A stretch of DNA of 64,000 nucleotides from Paenibacillus sp. JNUCC-31 (GCF_014844075.1 NZ_CP062165.1:744001-808000); one strand, 5' to 3'; positions 8,057 to 16,896 are shown, numbered from the stretch's first letter. Notes: a model not told the origin generated them from the sequence alone. Made by a program: numbers and translations.

Positions 8057-8736
8057 GTAATCCAGGTAATCTCATACGGGAAGATCCGGTTAAAGTATGG
8101 AACGATCTCCTGCGCAACCTGTTCCACAGTGTACGACTTGCCTGTGATATCCTCCAACGAAGTGACACCATACTGCTCAATACCACAAGGAATAATCCCC
8201 TGAAAACCTGCGTGCTGAATGCCGGAAGTGATATTAAAAGCAAATCCGTGACTCGTCACGAAACCGCGACGATGTTTACACCGATTGAACTTTACGCCGA
8301 TAGCGGCAATTTTCAGATCACCGATCCATACTCCCGTGTAAGCCTCTTTGCGTCCCGCTTCAATCCCCTGATCAGCCAGGTAATCAATAATCATCTGTTC
8401 CAGCCTGCGTAAATAGCCATGCAGATCCAAAGCTTCATCCCGCCCGAGCACGAGTAACGGGTAACCTACCAGTTGGCCTGGGCCATGATAAGTAATATCC
8501 CCGCCGCGGTCAATTTGAAACAAGGAGATGCCTTGCTCCCGCAGTTCCTCCTGACTAAGAAGCAGGTGCTCCGGGTGATTCTGTGAACCGATCGTATACG
8601 TAGGCGGATGCTGGAGCAGCAGCATCTGTTCCGCTCCTTCTCCCTCGTCGAGTTGCTGCACAATCGCTTTCTGGCGGTTCCAAGCTTCTTCATAATCAAG
8701 CATCGGTATGTAGGCAACATCCAGCGGCTTGCTCAT
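8029..8736 (-). CDS. lipB: Lipoyl(octanoyl) transferase LipB
   Basis: Transfers octanoate from acyl-carrier protein to the lipoyl domain lysine of 2-oxoacid dehydrogenases; LipA then adds sulfur. The 235-residue protein has the family motif RGGDITYHGPGQLVGYPLL (~76-94), KIAAIGVKFNR with the conserved Lys, and the Cys in GIIPCGIE. The ATG is preceded by GGTGGAGGA. B. subtilis lacks LipB and uses LipM/LipL instead, so this is a lineage difference. It lies directly downstream of bkdB, whose E2 protein is a likely substrate, but a terminator separates them. Confidence 0.92.
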   Translation of the reverse strand: MSKPLDVAYIPMLDYEEAWNRQKAIVQQLDEGEGAEQMLLLQHPPTYTIGSQNHPEHLLLSQEELREQGISLFQIDRGGDITYHGPGQLVGYPLLVLGRDEALDLHGYLRRLEQMIIDYLADQGIEAGRKEAYTGVWIGDLKIAAIGVKFNRCKHRRGFVTSHGFAFNITSGIQHAGFQGIIPCGIEQYGVTSLEDITGKSYTVEQVAQEIVPYFNRIFPYEITWITEKEAFHRL

Positions 8737-8789
8737 GATTCCTCCACCCTTCTGGTTCAATGTTCATTGTATTGTAAGAAAGCCTTTAA

Positions 8790-8842
8790 TTGAAAAAAGC
8801 GGGAAAAGTGCACGGCCGGAGGCTCATACACTTTCCCGTCAT
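8790..8842 (-). terminator. Terminator of the lpdV-bkd operon
   Basis: On the minus strand GACGGGAAAGTG pairs with CACTTTTCCCGC (one bulge), followed by TTTTTTC. It lies between the bkdB stop and the lipB start. Confidence 0.8.
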
Positions 8843-8902
8843 CCATCTATTTAGCAAATTGCATCATTTAAACAGATTATCAAAATGTTGCAATCGCTCT
8901 AC

Positions 8903-10357
8903 TTAATACACTTTGGTATCCATTGTGTAACCTTCGAGGTTTTCTTTTACACGTTGCAGGAAACGTCCGCAGATGACTCCATCCAGAATACGATGATCCA
9001 AGGAAAGACAAAGGTTCGCCATGGAACGGACAGCAATCATGTCATTGATGACCACAGGTTTCTTGACAATGGACTCAAATGTAAGAATCGCCGCCTGCGG
9101 GTAGTTAATAATAGGTTGCGACAGAATCGAACCAAATGATCCCGTATTGTTGACCGTGAATGTACCTCCCTGCATATGGTCCAGCTTCAAAGTACCTTCA
9201 CGTGTTTTACGTGCCAGATCATCAATCTCGCGAGCCAGTCCAGCGATATTGCGCTGATCCGCATGTTTGATAACAGGTGTCAGCACAGAGTCTTCTGTAC
9301 CCACCGCCATGGACAGGTTGATATCCCGTTTGACAATAATTTTGTCGACAGCCCAAACAGAGTTCATGATTGGATAGTCTTTAATTGCGTTGACGACACC
9401 CTTCATCATGAAGGACAGATACGTCAGGTTGATGCCTTCCTTACGCTTGAACTCATCCTTGAGTTTGTTGCGCAGCATCACCAGATTGGTCACGTCCACT
9501 TCAATCATCGTCCACGCGTGCGGGATTTCCGATACGCTTTGACGCATATTACGAGCAATCGCATTTCGAACTGGGGTAACGTCGATGAAATACTCCGATC
9601 TTCCCTGTCCGCCGCCCTCGACTTCGATTTGTGGGATTTTCGGACTTTCGGTCAGATGTATGCCGGAATGTCTTACAGGAACGCCTGCGTCGGCTGCAGG
9701 GACTGTCTCTCCCGCTGATACACTCAAGTCTCCACTCACCCGATTCAATCCGCTAAAAGGAGAACCTGAAGGCACTCCCGAAGAGGCATGCTGTCCAGCT
9801 GCAGCAGAAGACTGAACAGACGCTGCACCCGTGTTTCCACCCTGGGCAACGAAAGCCAGCACATCCTTACGAGTAATCCGCCCACCTGCTCCAGAACCCT
9901 GAATATTCTGCAAGTTCAGACCGTGTTCGGCTGCCAGTGATTGCACTGCAGGGGAATACCGGTTGCGCATTGGCTGATTGGGATCATGAACTCCCGTACT
10001 CGCTGCACCTGATGCAGGTGTGTAACTCGTACGCTGTTGTACATGGCCTTGAGCCTCATTCTGCTGCTGCGTGGTTGGTGTTACTTGCTCTGCCGCTTCC
10101 TCATCAGAAGCTGCCACCTGCATGCGGCAAATGGCTTCACCTACAGCAATGGTTGTGCCCTCTTCCACCAAAAGATCGCCCATAATTCCATCTACAGTGG
10201 ATGGAATCTCAGCATTGACTTTATCGGTTATCACTTCACAGATCGGCTCGTACTGTTCCACACGGTCGCCCGGTTTTTTTAACCATTTGGCTATGGTAGC
10301 CGAGACCAGTGATTCCGCCAGCTGCGGCATGATGACCTCGATCCATTTCATACTCAT
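8903..10357 (-). CDS. bkdB: 2-oxoacid dehydrogenase complex E2 (dihydrolipoyl acyltransferase)
   Basis: Core acyltransferase of a branched-chain 2-oxoacid dehydrogenase-type complex (484 residues). Domains in order: lipoyl domain ~1-80 with the lipoylated Lys in EVITDKVNAEIPS (~46); a Gln/Ala-rich linker; a peripheral subunit-binding domain ~133-170 (RYSPAVQSLAAEHGL, GRITRKDV); a second long Ala/Ser/Gly linker; and the catalytic domain from ~255 with SLDHRILDG near the C-terminus (catalytic His/Asp). The single lipoyl domain and the operon order E3-E1alpha-E1beta-E2 fit Bkd rather than Pdh, which has order E1-E1-E2-E3. Substrate choice is inference. GGAG lies 11 bases before the ATG. Confidence 0.88.
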   Translation of the reverse strand: MSMKWIEVIMPQLAESLVSATIAKWLKKPGDRVEQYEPICEVITDKVNAEIPSTVDGIMGDLLVEEGTTIAVGEAICRMQVAASDEEAAEQVTPTTQQQNEAQGHVQQRTSYTPASGAASTGVHDPNQPMRNRYSPAVQSLAAEHGLNLQNIQGSGAGGRITRKDVLAFVAQGGNTGAASVQSSAAAGQHASSGVPSGSPFSGLNRVSGDLSVSAGETVPAADAGVPVRHSGIHLTESPKIPQIEVEGGGQGRSEYFIDVTPVRNAIARNMRQSVSEIPHAWTMIEVDVTNLVMLRNKLKDEFKRKEGINLTYLSFMMKGVVNAIKDYPIMNSVWAVDKIIVKRDINLSMAVGTEDSVLTPVIKHADQRNIAGLAREIDDLARKTREGTLKLDHMQGGTFTVNNTGSFGSILSQPIINYPQAAILTFESIVKKPVVINDMIAVRSMANLCLSLDHRILDGVICGRFLQRVKENLEGYTMDTKVY

Positions 10358-10405
10358 TGGTTATATCACTCCAAACTTTGCTTTTAAACGATCTCAATAA
10401 ACAAA

Positions 10406-11392
10406 TTAATACTCAGCGAGGGTACGCATCGCTTCTTTGGCTTTATCCTTGCTCAACATATAAAATTTCTCCAATGTTGGGCTAATCGGCATTGCCGGTA
10501 CATCCGGTCCGCAGAGACGCTGAATCGGCGCATCCAGATCGAACAGACATTCTTCGCTGATAATGGCCGCAACTTCGGCGCCTACACCACCGGTTTTGTT
10601 ATCTTCATGCACGATCAGCACTTTGCCTGTCAGACGAGCAGAAGCAATAATTGCCTCGCGATCAAGCGGCTGCAACGTGCGCAGATCCAGAACATGGGCA
10701 GTGATGCCTTCTTCACGCTCCAGCTCCTCGGCAGCCTGCATGACAAAATGAAGTGGCTGACTATAACCGATAACCGTAATATCTGCCCCTTCACGAAGCA
10801 CGTTGGCTTTACCGATTGGAACGATGTAATCATCCTCTGGCACATCTTCCTTGATCAGCTTGTAACATTTTTTGTTCTCAAAAAAGAGAACCGGGTCCGG
10901 GTCGCGAATGGCTGCTTTGAGTAACCCTTTGGCATCGTATGCCGAGTAAGGAGCTATAATTTTCAAACCTGGTGTTCCGAAAAAGATTGATTCCGGACAT
11001 TGGGAATGATACAGTCCGCCAAATATACCGCCGCCAATCGGTGCACGAATCACAATCGGGCAGCTCCAGTCATTATTGGAACGATAGCGAATTTTGGCCG
11101 CTTCACTAATAATCTGATTCGTAGCAGGCAGCATGAAGTCCGAATATTGCATCTCGGCAATTGGTTTCATGCCATACATCGCAGCACCAATGGCTACGCC
11201 TGCAATAGCTGATTCAGACAAAGGTGTGTCCATGACACGCATTTCCCCGAACTGATCCTGTAACCCTTTGGTTGTGGTGAACACGCCGCCTTTGACTCCG
11301 ACATCTTCACCAAGGATAAAGACATTTTCATCCCGTTCCATCTCTTCTTTCATTGCGAGACGGATTGCATCAATATATTCCATAACCGCCAT
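10406..11392 (-). CDS. bkdAB: 2-oxoisovalerate dehydrogenase E1 beta subunit
   Basis: Beta subunit of the thiamine-diphosphate E1 component that decarboxylates branched-chain 2-oxoacids. The 328-residue protein has the transketolase pyrimidine-binding domain (ILGEDVGVKGGVF near residue 26, EMQYSDFM) and the C-terminal transketolase domain (VIGYSQPL, LDLRTLQPLD, VHEDNKTGG). Its start lies two bases past the bkdAA stop, and its SD (GGGGGA) is formed by the last bkdAA codons, so translation is coupled. Confidence 0.9.
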   Translation of the reverse strand: MAVMEYIDAIRLAMKEEMERDENVFILGEDVGVKGGVFTTTKGLQDQFGEMRVMDTPLSESAIAGVAIGAAMYGMKPIAEMQYSDFMLPATNQIISEAAKIRYRSNNDWSCPIVIRAPIGGGIFGGLYHSQCPESIFFGTPGLKIIAPYSAYDAKGLLKAAIRDPDPVLFFENKKCYKLIKEDVPEDDYIVPIGKANVLREGADITVIGYSQPLHFVMQAAEELEREEGITAHVLDLRTLQPLDREAIIASARLTGKVLIVHEDNKTGGVGAEVAAIISEECLFDLDAPIQRLCGPDVPAMPISPTLEKFYMLSKDKAKEAMRTLAEY

Positions 11393-11394
11393 GA

Positions 11395-12423
11395 TTACCG
11401 TCCCCCTTCTTCGCTGTCCGCATACACGTGCGTCAGAGTGTCCTCAGGTTTCGGATATGGCGCGTTGTCTGCATATTCAGTTGCTTCTTTCATTTCCAGC
11501 GCAAGCTGGGAAGCCAGATCCGCATCCCGGGCTTCGTCCCAGATGCCGCAATCGATCAGATAGTTCTTCATGCGAAGGACGCCGTCCTTCTTCCAGTTCT
11601 CTTCAACCTCTTCCTTGGTCCGGTACGCCAGATCATTGTCGGAAGTGGAGTGAGGAGACAAACGATACATCATCGCTTCAATCAGCGTAGGTCCTTCACC
11701 AGCAATTGCACGGCGGCGAGCTTCTTTGACTGCACCGTATACTTCCAGCGCATCGTTTCCATCTACACGAAATCCGGGGAACCCGTACCCAAGTGCACGA
11801 TCCGATATTTTACCACTAAGCTGCTTGTGGACTGGAACCGAGATGGCATACTGATTGTTCTCACACATAATGATCACAGGGAGTTTGTGAACACCTGCGA
11901 AATTGGCACCTTCGTGAAAATCACCCTGATTGCTTGAACCTTCACCAAAAGTTACAAAAGAAACGAATTCTTTCTTCTTCATTTTGGCAGCCAGTGCAAA
12001 TCCTACAGCGTGCGGAACCTGTGTTGTAACCGGGCTGGACCCTGTCACAATCCGCAGCTTTTTGTGACCGAAGTGACCCGGCATTTGCCGTCCGCCACTA
12101 TTCGGATCTTCTGCCTTCGCAAAAGCAGACAGCATCAGCTCGCGTGGAGTCATGCCGACCGCCAGGACAAAACCATAGTCCCGGTAATACGGTAAATAAT
12201 AATCGTGATCCCGGTCCAGACCAAAAGCAGCACCTACTTGCGCCGCTTCTTGTCCTACACCAGATACGTGAAAGTTAATTTTGCCGGCCCGCTGTAACAG
12301 CAAGCAACGCTCGTCAAACTTGCGTGCGAGCAGCATGTATTTATACATATCCAATACTTCACCATCGCTAAGTCCCAGCTGTTCATGCCGATGGACCGCG
12401 TCTGCAGTACCTTGTGAACTCAT
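11395..12423 (-). CDS. bkdAA: 2-oxoisovalerate dehydrogenase E1 alpha subunit
   Basis: Alpha subunit of the E1 component (342 residues). The thiamine-diphosphate motif runs from GEGSSNQGDFHEG to CENNQYA (~160-190). RLSPHSTSDND matches the phosphorylation-loop region of Bkd-type alpha subunits. A very strong SD, AAAAGGAGGT, lies seven bases before the ATG. The 139-base gap to lpdV contains a perfect TATAAT (12507-12512) without a clear -35, so a weak internal promoter is possible. Confidence 0.9.
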   Translation of the reverse strand: MSSQGTADAVHRHEQLGLSDGEVLDMYKYMLLARKFDERCLLLQRAGKINFHVSGVGQEAAQVGAAFGLDRDHDYYLPYYRDYGFVLAVGMTPRELMLSAFAKAEDPNSGGRQMPGHFGHKKLRIVTGSSPVTTQVPHAVGFALAAKMKKKEFVSFVTFGEGSSNQGDFHEGANFAGVHKLPVIIMCENNQYAISVPVHKQLSGKISDRALGYGFPGFRVDGNDALEVYGAVKEARRRAIAGEGPTLIEAMMYRLSPHSTSDNDLAYRTKEEVEENWKKDGVLRMKNYLIDCGIWDEARDADLASQLALEMKEATEYADNAPYPKPEDTLTHVYADSEEGGR

Positions 12424-12562
12424 ATGAGGTACCTCCTTTTAATCAGAGCCTGTGCCCGTCTTACAACCCGATCTTATAACCTGGTACTAAGACTTGGCTT
12501 AACCTTATTATAATCCCTTTTGCCCAAAAAAGGAAAGGACCATTCTCATAAGCCTGTCCGGC

Positions 12563-13987
12563 CTACATTCCAATCGCTTTTCCGTCTACAGCCAACATGG
12601 CTTCACCCATGATTTCTGATAGGGAAGGGTGAGGATGGATCGTCTGTCCCACTTCCCAAGGTGTAGCATCCAGCGTCTGAGCCAGGGAGGCCTCAGCGAT
12701 CAGTTCCGTCACATGGGTACCGATCATATGTACACCCAATATATCATTCGTCTTGGCATCGGCGATTACCTTCACGAATCCATCCCGGCTTCCATGAACC
12801 AACGATTTTCCAATGGCCTGGAACGGAAACTTGCCTGTTTTCACTTCATAACCGCGCTCTTTGGCTTCACGCTCCGTGAATCCGATACTCGCTGCTTCCG
12901 GACGTGTATAGACACAGCGAGGGATGCGATGCGATTCGACAGCATGTACCGTTTCACCCGCCAGATGATTCACAGCCAGAATGCCTTCATGACTCGCCGC
13001 ATGTGCAAGCTGTAATCCGCCGATGACATCGCCAATGGCATAAATATGACCCTCACCCGTTTGCAAATATTGATTCACAGCGATAAAGCCGCGTTCGAGC
13101 TTGATATCCGTATTTTCGAGTCCGATATTTTCCACATTGGCCTGACGACCAACAGATACCAGCATTTTGTCCGCTTTCAGGGTTTCTTGCTTCTCGTCTC
13201 CCAGCTTGACGTCAATCTGAATGCCGCCTTTTTCCACACGATAGGTCTCTGTCAAAACACTGGCGCCTGTCAGGAAGCGAACTCCACGTTTGCCAAGCAA
13301 TCTCTGCATCTCCTTCGCTACATCTTCATCCTCGGCTGGCAATACATGAGCGGCAGCTTCAACAACTGTAATATCGACGCCAAAATCATTCAGCATGGAG
13401 GCCCATTCGAGGCCAATTACGCCACCACCAACAATGATCAGGGATGCCGGAAGTTCGTCCATTCGCAGAGCCTCATCACTACTCATGATGTATCGGCCGT
13501 CTGGCTCAAGACCTGGTAATACCCGCGGGCGAGATCCGGTAGCAATAATGAGGTTGGTTGGCACAACCGTATCCATCTCGCCATCTTCGAACTCGACAGC
13601 TACTGCACCGCTCTGAGGGGAGAAAATGGAGGGGCCAATCACGCGCCCTTTGGCGTGTACCACCTGAATTTTATTTTTTTTCATTAAATACTGCACGCCC
13701 TGATGAAGCTGCTCCACAATCGCATCCTTGCGCGCCTGAACCTTCGGAAATACAAGTGTTGCTCCAGCTGTCTCAATCCCATACATTTCACTCTCTTGTA
13801 TCTCTGCGTATACTTCCGCACTTCTCAGCAATGCCTTGCTTGGAATACAGCCGCGATGCAGACAGGTGCCTCCCAGCTTATCCTTCTCGATAATAACAAC
13901 CTGTTTTCCTAACTGTGCAGCACGGATGGCAGCAACGTACCCTCCGGTTCCGCCTCCAAGAATGGCAACATCACATGTAATTGGCAT
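12563..13987 (-). CDS. lpdV: Dihydrolipoyl dehydrogenase (E3)
   Basis: FAD flavoprotein that reoxidises the dihydrolipoyl group of E2 with NAD+. Motifs: FAD-binding GGGTGGYVAA (~11), redox disulfide in GGTCLHRGCIPSK (Cys pair ~42/47; the His after CL replaces the more usual Asn), NAD-binding GGGVIGLEWA (~180), and the C-terminal HPHPSLSE with the catalytic His-Glu. Length 474 is normal. First gene of the lpdV-bkdAA-bkdAB-bkdB operon, as in Bacillus, but without the ptb-bcd-buk genes that precede lpdV there. A sigma-A promoter lies upstream. Confidence 0.92.
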   Translation of the reverse strand: MPITCDVAILGGGTGGYVAAIRAAQLGKQVVIIEKDKLGGTCLHRGCIPSKALLRSAEVYAEIQESEMYGIETAGATLVFPKVQARKDAIVEQLHQGVQYLMKKNKIQVVHAKGRVIGPSIFSPQSGAVAVEFEDGEMDTVVPTNLIIATGSRPRVLPGLEPDGRYIMSSDEALRMDELPASLIIVGGGVIGLEWASMLNDFGVDITVVEAAAHVLPAEDEDVAKEMQRLLGKRGVRFLTGASVLTETYRVEKGGIQIDVKLGDEKQETLKADKMLVSVGRQANVENIGLENTDIKLERGFIAVNQYLQTGEGHIYAIGDVIGGLQLAHAASHEGILAVNHLAGETVHAVESHRIPRCVYTRPEAASIGFTEREAKERGYEVKTGKFPFQAIGKSLVHGSRDGFVKVIADAKTNDILGVHMIGTHVTELIAEASLAQTLDATPWEVGQTIHPHPSLSEIMGEAMLAVDGKAIGM

Positions 13988-14080
13988 CTCTTATGTTCTC
14001 CTCTATCCCTATAATTTCAATATATTGCAAATGATAATCCCGATGTTTCTCTTTTTGAAATAACCGTTCCTCTACACTCT

Positions 14081-14109
14081 ATTGTACTCCCCTTGCACAG
14101 CCAACTCAA
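14081..14109 (-). promoter_or_regulatory. Sigma-A promoter of the lpdV-bkd operon
   Basis: TTGAGT, 17-base spacer, TACAAT on the minus strand, about 95 bases before lpdV. No sigma-54 GG/GC element, as used by the B. subtilis bkd operon, was seen. Confidence 0.6.
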
Positions 14110-14130
14110 AGTTTGTCTCATAAAAACGCA

Positions 14131-14159
14131 TGGACAGCTTCTGGAAACCAAGCTATGAT
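14131..14159 (+). promoter_or_regulatory. Sigma-A promoter of the DUF2627 gene
   Basis: TGGACA, 17-base spacer, TATGAT, 70 bases before the start codon. It diverges from the lpdV promoter, with 21 bases between the two. Confidence 0.55.
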
Positions 14160-14229
14160 GGAATCAGGCATGACTTGTAAGCGCAACCTTTATTTGACGT
14201 CGACTTCAGGCAGAAGGAGTTAATGGTAG

Positions 14230-14547
14230 ATGAATACTAGACTTGTCTTTGCACGATTTGTGGCGATTGTTGTTCTGGTCATTCCCGGGTTAATGGCAAT
14301 GAAGGGTTTTCTGATGATGAAAGATGCCCTTTTCCTGTATTATGCCGAGCATGGGAACGAGCAGATCTCACCAGGCTTTCAGTGGCTCTCCTTTGGCGGA
14401 GGCCTTGTCCTGTTTGCCGCAGGCATGAGTTTTTTGGGAGGCTGGATTCTGTTCCGTGATCGCAAGCGTAACTATGTAGGGCCGCGTTTTCGCTCCAAGA
14501 GCACTCCCTCAGCCGAAAAGGCAGACTCGCCCGGTACGACTTCCTGA
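14230..14547 (+). CDS. DUF2627 membrane protein (YqzF-like)
   Basis: A 105-residue protein with two membrane segments: ~8-28 (FVAIVVLVIPGLMAMKGF) and ~52-75 (WLSFGGGLVLFAAGMSFLGGW), followed by a basic tail HRDRKRN-like (FRDRKRNYVGPRF). This is the DUF2627/YqzF layout; function unknown. Its place next to the bkd operon is conserved with Bacillus. GAAGGAG lies about ten bases before the ATG. A nearer out-of-frame ATG yields only five codons. Confidence 0.82.
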   Translation: MNTRLVFARFVAIVVLVIPGLMAMKGFLMMKDALFLYYAEHGNEQISPGFQWLSFGGGLVLFAAGMSFLGGWILFRDRKRNYVGPRFRSKSTPSAEKADSPGTTS

Positions 14548-14561
14548 GTCCGGGCTTTTTG
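14529..14561 (+). terminator. Terminator overlapping the DUF2627 gene end
   Basis: GCCCGG (14529-14534) pairs with CCGGGC (14550-14555), followed by TTTTTG. The left arm lies inside the coding region. Confidence 0.7.
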
Positions 14562-14705
14562 TCGTTTATTCGGAACCTCGCCCGCTACCATCATCCGAAC
14601 CTTATATCTGCCTTTATATACCGTGTACGATCAGGTACAATGCTTACTTGTTTCAACACGTATTTGCAAAAATTCAGATTTAGCTTTTATTCTCCCATAA
14701 ATTAG

Positions 14706-14740
14706 AGACAGAAGATAACCCGGAGTAGTCTCCGGGTTAT
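14706..14740 (-). terminator. Terminator of the 70-aa gene
   Basis: ATAACCCGGAG and CTCCGGGTTAT form a perfect 11-bp stem around a 4-base loop, overlapping the stop codon at 14737-14739. The T-run on the minus strand is interrupted. Confidence 0.6.
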
Positions 14741-14949
14741 TCGTATAGTGCATCCCGCAGCTTGGTAGACATGCGTGACTCTTTAGAAGAAGACTTCAGA
14801 ATCGTTCGACGCAAGCTCAGATTACCGGCTTGCAGCCGCTCAGCTTCAGCAAACAAATCTGCAATCAAGGCCTGTGCAGCCTCATCAAGAACGGCCTGTC
14901 CTTTCAAACGTTCATATCGCTCCTGCAATTCGGATAATGTCTCACTCAT
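14737..14949 (-). CDS. Small hypothetical protein (70 aa)
   Basis: Not recognised. A helical, charged protein starting MSETLSELQERYERLKGQAV; the first half is Leu/Glu/Arg-rich with coiled-coil character, and the second half is basic (SLRRTILKSSSKESR). No signal peptide or membrane segment. The ATG was chosen because GAGGTG lies six bases upstream. It stands alone between DUF2627 and tdk, with its own terminator, which supports a real gene. Confidence 0.6.
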   Translation of the reverse strand: MSETLSELQERYERLKGQAVLDEAAQALIADLFAEAERLQAGNLSLRRTILKSSSKESRMSTKLRDALYE

Positions 14950-15126
14950 CGTTAACACCTCTTTTCAATCAGCTCCCGGTTAGTCAACTGCCGTAACCAA
15001 CAGCATAACCATCCATATAGTAACACAAAGCTGCTTAGATTAGTTCTGGCTCTTACCAAAGATTTTGTGGTACTCTGTAATGGTCGCTTTTTTGTTGAAT
15101 CCCGTATGTGAGAGGAGTAGCAGCAC

Positions 15127-15720
15127 GTGCAAACAGGACGTATTACCGTAATTACAGGACCTATGTTTAGTGAAAAATCCGGTGAACTCATTCGCCGTTG
15201 TCAGAAATTAATTCAATTCGGCCGTAAAAAGGTCGTTGCCTACAAACCTGCTGAAGATGATCGGTTTGCCCAGGACGAAATCGTTAGCCGTATCGGCTAC
15301 CGCCTGCCTGCCCATTCCATTCCACGGCAATTGACCCCGGAATCTGTAGAGATGATCCTGACTCAGACCAAGGATGCTGATGTTGTTGCATTTGATGAAG
15401 TACAATTTTTCAGCAGTGCCATTATGGAGCTGGTCTCCGAGCTTGCCTATTGTGGGAAACATGTTATTGTGGATGGACTGAATATGGATTACCGTGGCAA
15501 GGAATTCGGATATGTAGGCGGTTTACTCGCCATGGCAGATGACATTGAGAAACTCTCGGCATTCTGCGCCGTATGCGGAAGCCCGGATGCGGCATTCACC
15601 CAGCGCATCGTTAATGGTGAGCCGGTTACCCTCGGCCCGGTTGTTATGATTGGCGATTCAGAAGCTTACGAGCCGCGCTGTCGCTGCTGTTTCATTCCTC
15701 CTCACAAAGTTGAATGCTGA
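15127..15720 (+). CDS. tdk: Thymidine kinase with altered P-loop
   Basis: Type II thymidine kinase, phosphorylating thymidine to dTMP for salvage. The 197-residue protein has the Walker B-like AFDEVQFF (~90), the lasso and GLNMDYRGKEFG region, and the structural zinc cysteines in CAVCGSP and CRCC. The P-loop reads TGPMFSEKSGELIRR (~11-25), whereas the family consensus is GPMFSGKSEELIRR: the conserved Gly before Lys is Glu, and the Glu after KS is Gly. The nucleotides (AGT GAA AAA TCC GGT GAA) are unambiguous. The rest is intact. Activity is therefore uncertain. GTG start with GAGAGGAG upstream; terminator downstream. Confidence 0.88.
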   Translation: MQTGRITVITGPMFSEKSGELIRRCQKLIQFGRKKVVAYKPAEDDRFAQDEIVSRIGYRLPAHSIPRQLTPESVEMILTQTKDADVVAFDEVQFFSSAIMELVSELAYCGKHVIVDGLNMDYRGKEFGYVGGLLAMADDIEKLSAFCAVCGSPDAAFTQRIVNGEPVTLGPVVMIGDSEAYEPRCRCCFIPPHKVEC

Positions 15721-15792
15721 GATGGCTGCCCATATTCAATGTATAGGTTCTGATCGGCGGTATCTGCTGCTACAGATTTCCTGAGATTTTTT

Positions 15793-15822
15793 TATAAAAA
15801 AGCCCTTAAGGGGCTTTTTTGC
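15793..15822 (+). terminator. Terminator of tdk
   Basis: AAAAAGCCC and GGGCTTTTTT flank a short loop at 15796-15820; a classic intrinsic terminator. Confidence 0.85.
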
Positions 15823-15902
15823 TATATATTTAGTTTAACATCAACATACCTAAAATCCACTCTACCCTAACTAGGTTGGGGTTTTAATCTATCTGTACGT
15901 AC

Positions 15903-15931
15903 AAAAAAGCACCGCTTTCCAGCGATGCTTC
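15903..15931 (-). terminator. Terminator of the 158-aa zinc-ribbon gene
   Basis: On the minus strand AGCATCGCT pairs with AGCGGTGCT around a 4-base loop, followed by TTTTTTG. Confidence 0.8.
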
Positions 15932-15947
15932 CATAGGTCACTTCCCG

Positions 15948-16424
15948 TTAATCACGGGAAACAAAATATTTGTTGGTCATGTAGTATGCGTCACCACGCG
16001 ACGTTTCTACCATTCCTTTTTTGGCATCCAAAAATACAATTTCCTTGCACTTGGTGCAGTACCATTTGGTGCGCTTATATGGAGATTCCGTAACATACGC
16101 CGTGCCACATTTACAATCAATCTTCATTAATAACTCGGTTGATTTATAGGCGCTGGACAACCGTTCCAGGTTATCCTGCTGCTGTGTAGGCATAATGGTC
16201 TGCTGATAATCCGATAAATGATTCTGAACTTTGAAGTCTGCTACCAAACCTGCATTCAATCCAAAAAACTCCTTGCCGATCTCGGTCACGAAGCGCTTCT
16301 CATTTCTGTAGCAATCCAGCCACTCAATAATCTGCTTATTAGACAGTGGAACCGTACCCTTGATACCGCTGTTTAAGGTGTAGGTCATGATGTATAAAGT
16401 ATCGTCTTGTCTACCTGAGTACAT
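15948..16424 (-). CDS. Hypothetical protein with zinc ribbon (158 aa)
   Basis: No family recognised. The C-terminal half carries a likely zinc ribbon: CKCG at ~105 and CTKC at ~123, followed by KEIVFLDAKKGMVET. The N-terminal half is mixed alpha/beta with no membrane segment. AGGAGG lies six bases before the ATG, and a clean terminator follows, so it is well supported as a gene. It neighbours a second small CxxC protein on the same strand. The ribbon suggests nucleic-acid or protein binding, but this is only inference. Confidence 0.65.
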   Translation of the reverse strand: MYSGRQDDTLYIMTYTLNSGIKGTVPLSNKQIIEWLDCYRNEKRFVTEIGKEFFGLNAGLVADFKVQNHLSDYQQTIMPTQQQDNLERLSSAYKSTELLMKIDCKCGTAYVTESPYKRTKWYCTKCKEIVFLDAKKGMVETSRGDAYYMTNKYFVSRD

Positions 16425-16515
16425 TAGAATCCTCCTTCGAATACATTTGCTAATGTACTACAAAAACGCTCATAAATCAAAGCAATGTTATTTCCTGAGC
16501 GTATCTCTTCCTTCA

Positions 16516-16731
16516 TTAAATGGGCAGCATTCCTCGTTGCTCCGCCAATGTTTTACAAGAACTGCATACACCTGTAACATTTCCCTGGGAAGTCGCATAA
16601 AAAACGATGGACTTTACTTTTTTACTACAGAGTGAACAATAGTGCCTCCTTTCCTTCATCGGAGTGTAATCGGATAGGTTTATTACGTTTGAGTTTGATT
16701 TGAACCTGCGCACAAAGTTAAGCCATTTCAT
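16516..16731 (-). CDS. Small zinc-finger-like protein (71 aa)
   Basis: Not recognised. It begins MKWLNFVRRFKSNSNVINLS and contains two CxxC pairs, CSLC (~32-35) and CSSC (~57-60), spaced like a treble-clef or ribbon zinc site. Net basic N-terminus, no export signal. The SD is a poor GGAAGAGAGAG. The gap of 91 bases to the next gene on the same strand is consistent with cotranscription. The weaker start lowers confidence. Confidence 0.5.
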   Translation of the reverse strand: MKWLNFVRRFKSNSNVINLSDYTPMKERRHYCSLCSKKVKSIVFYATSQGNVTGVCSSCKTLAEQRGMLPI

Positions 16732-16896
16732 TTCTTTCTCTCTCTTCCTTGTTTGCCTTCTGAGGGGGAAATCGCTTATGCTCGGGCAAAAATTGATCCT
16801 GCATTGGTTATGTATACGATTCCAAGTTGTGCATGCTTATCTCATAATCTATTCGACGTTTGGAGCCTTTTTCCTGTTTTTAATCTCTACACATAC

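Noticed and set aside
13988..14230. Sigma-54 promoter for the bkd operon as in B. subtilis
   Set aside because: No TGGCA-N-TTGCW element is present; a good sigma-A promoter is.
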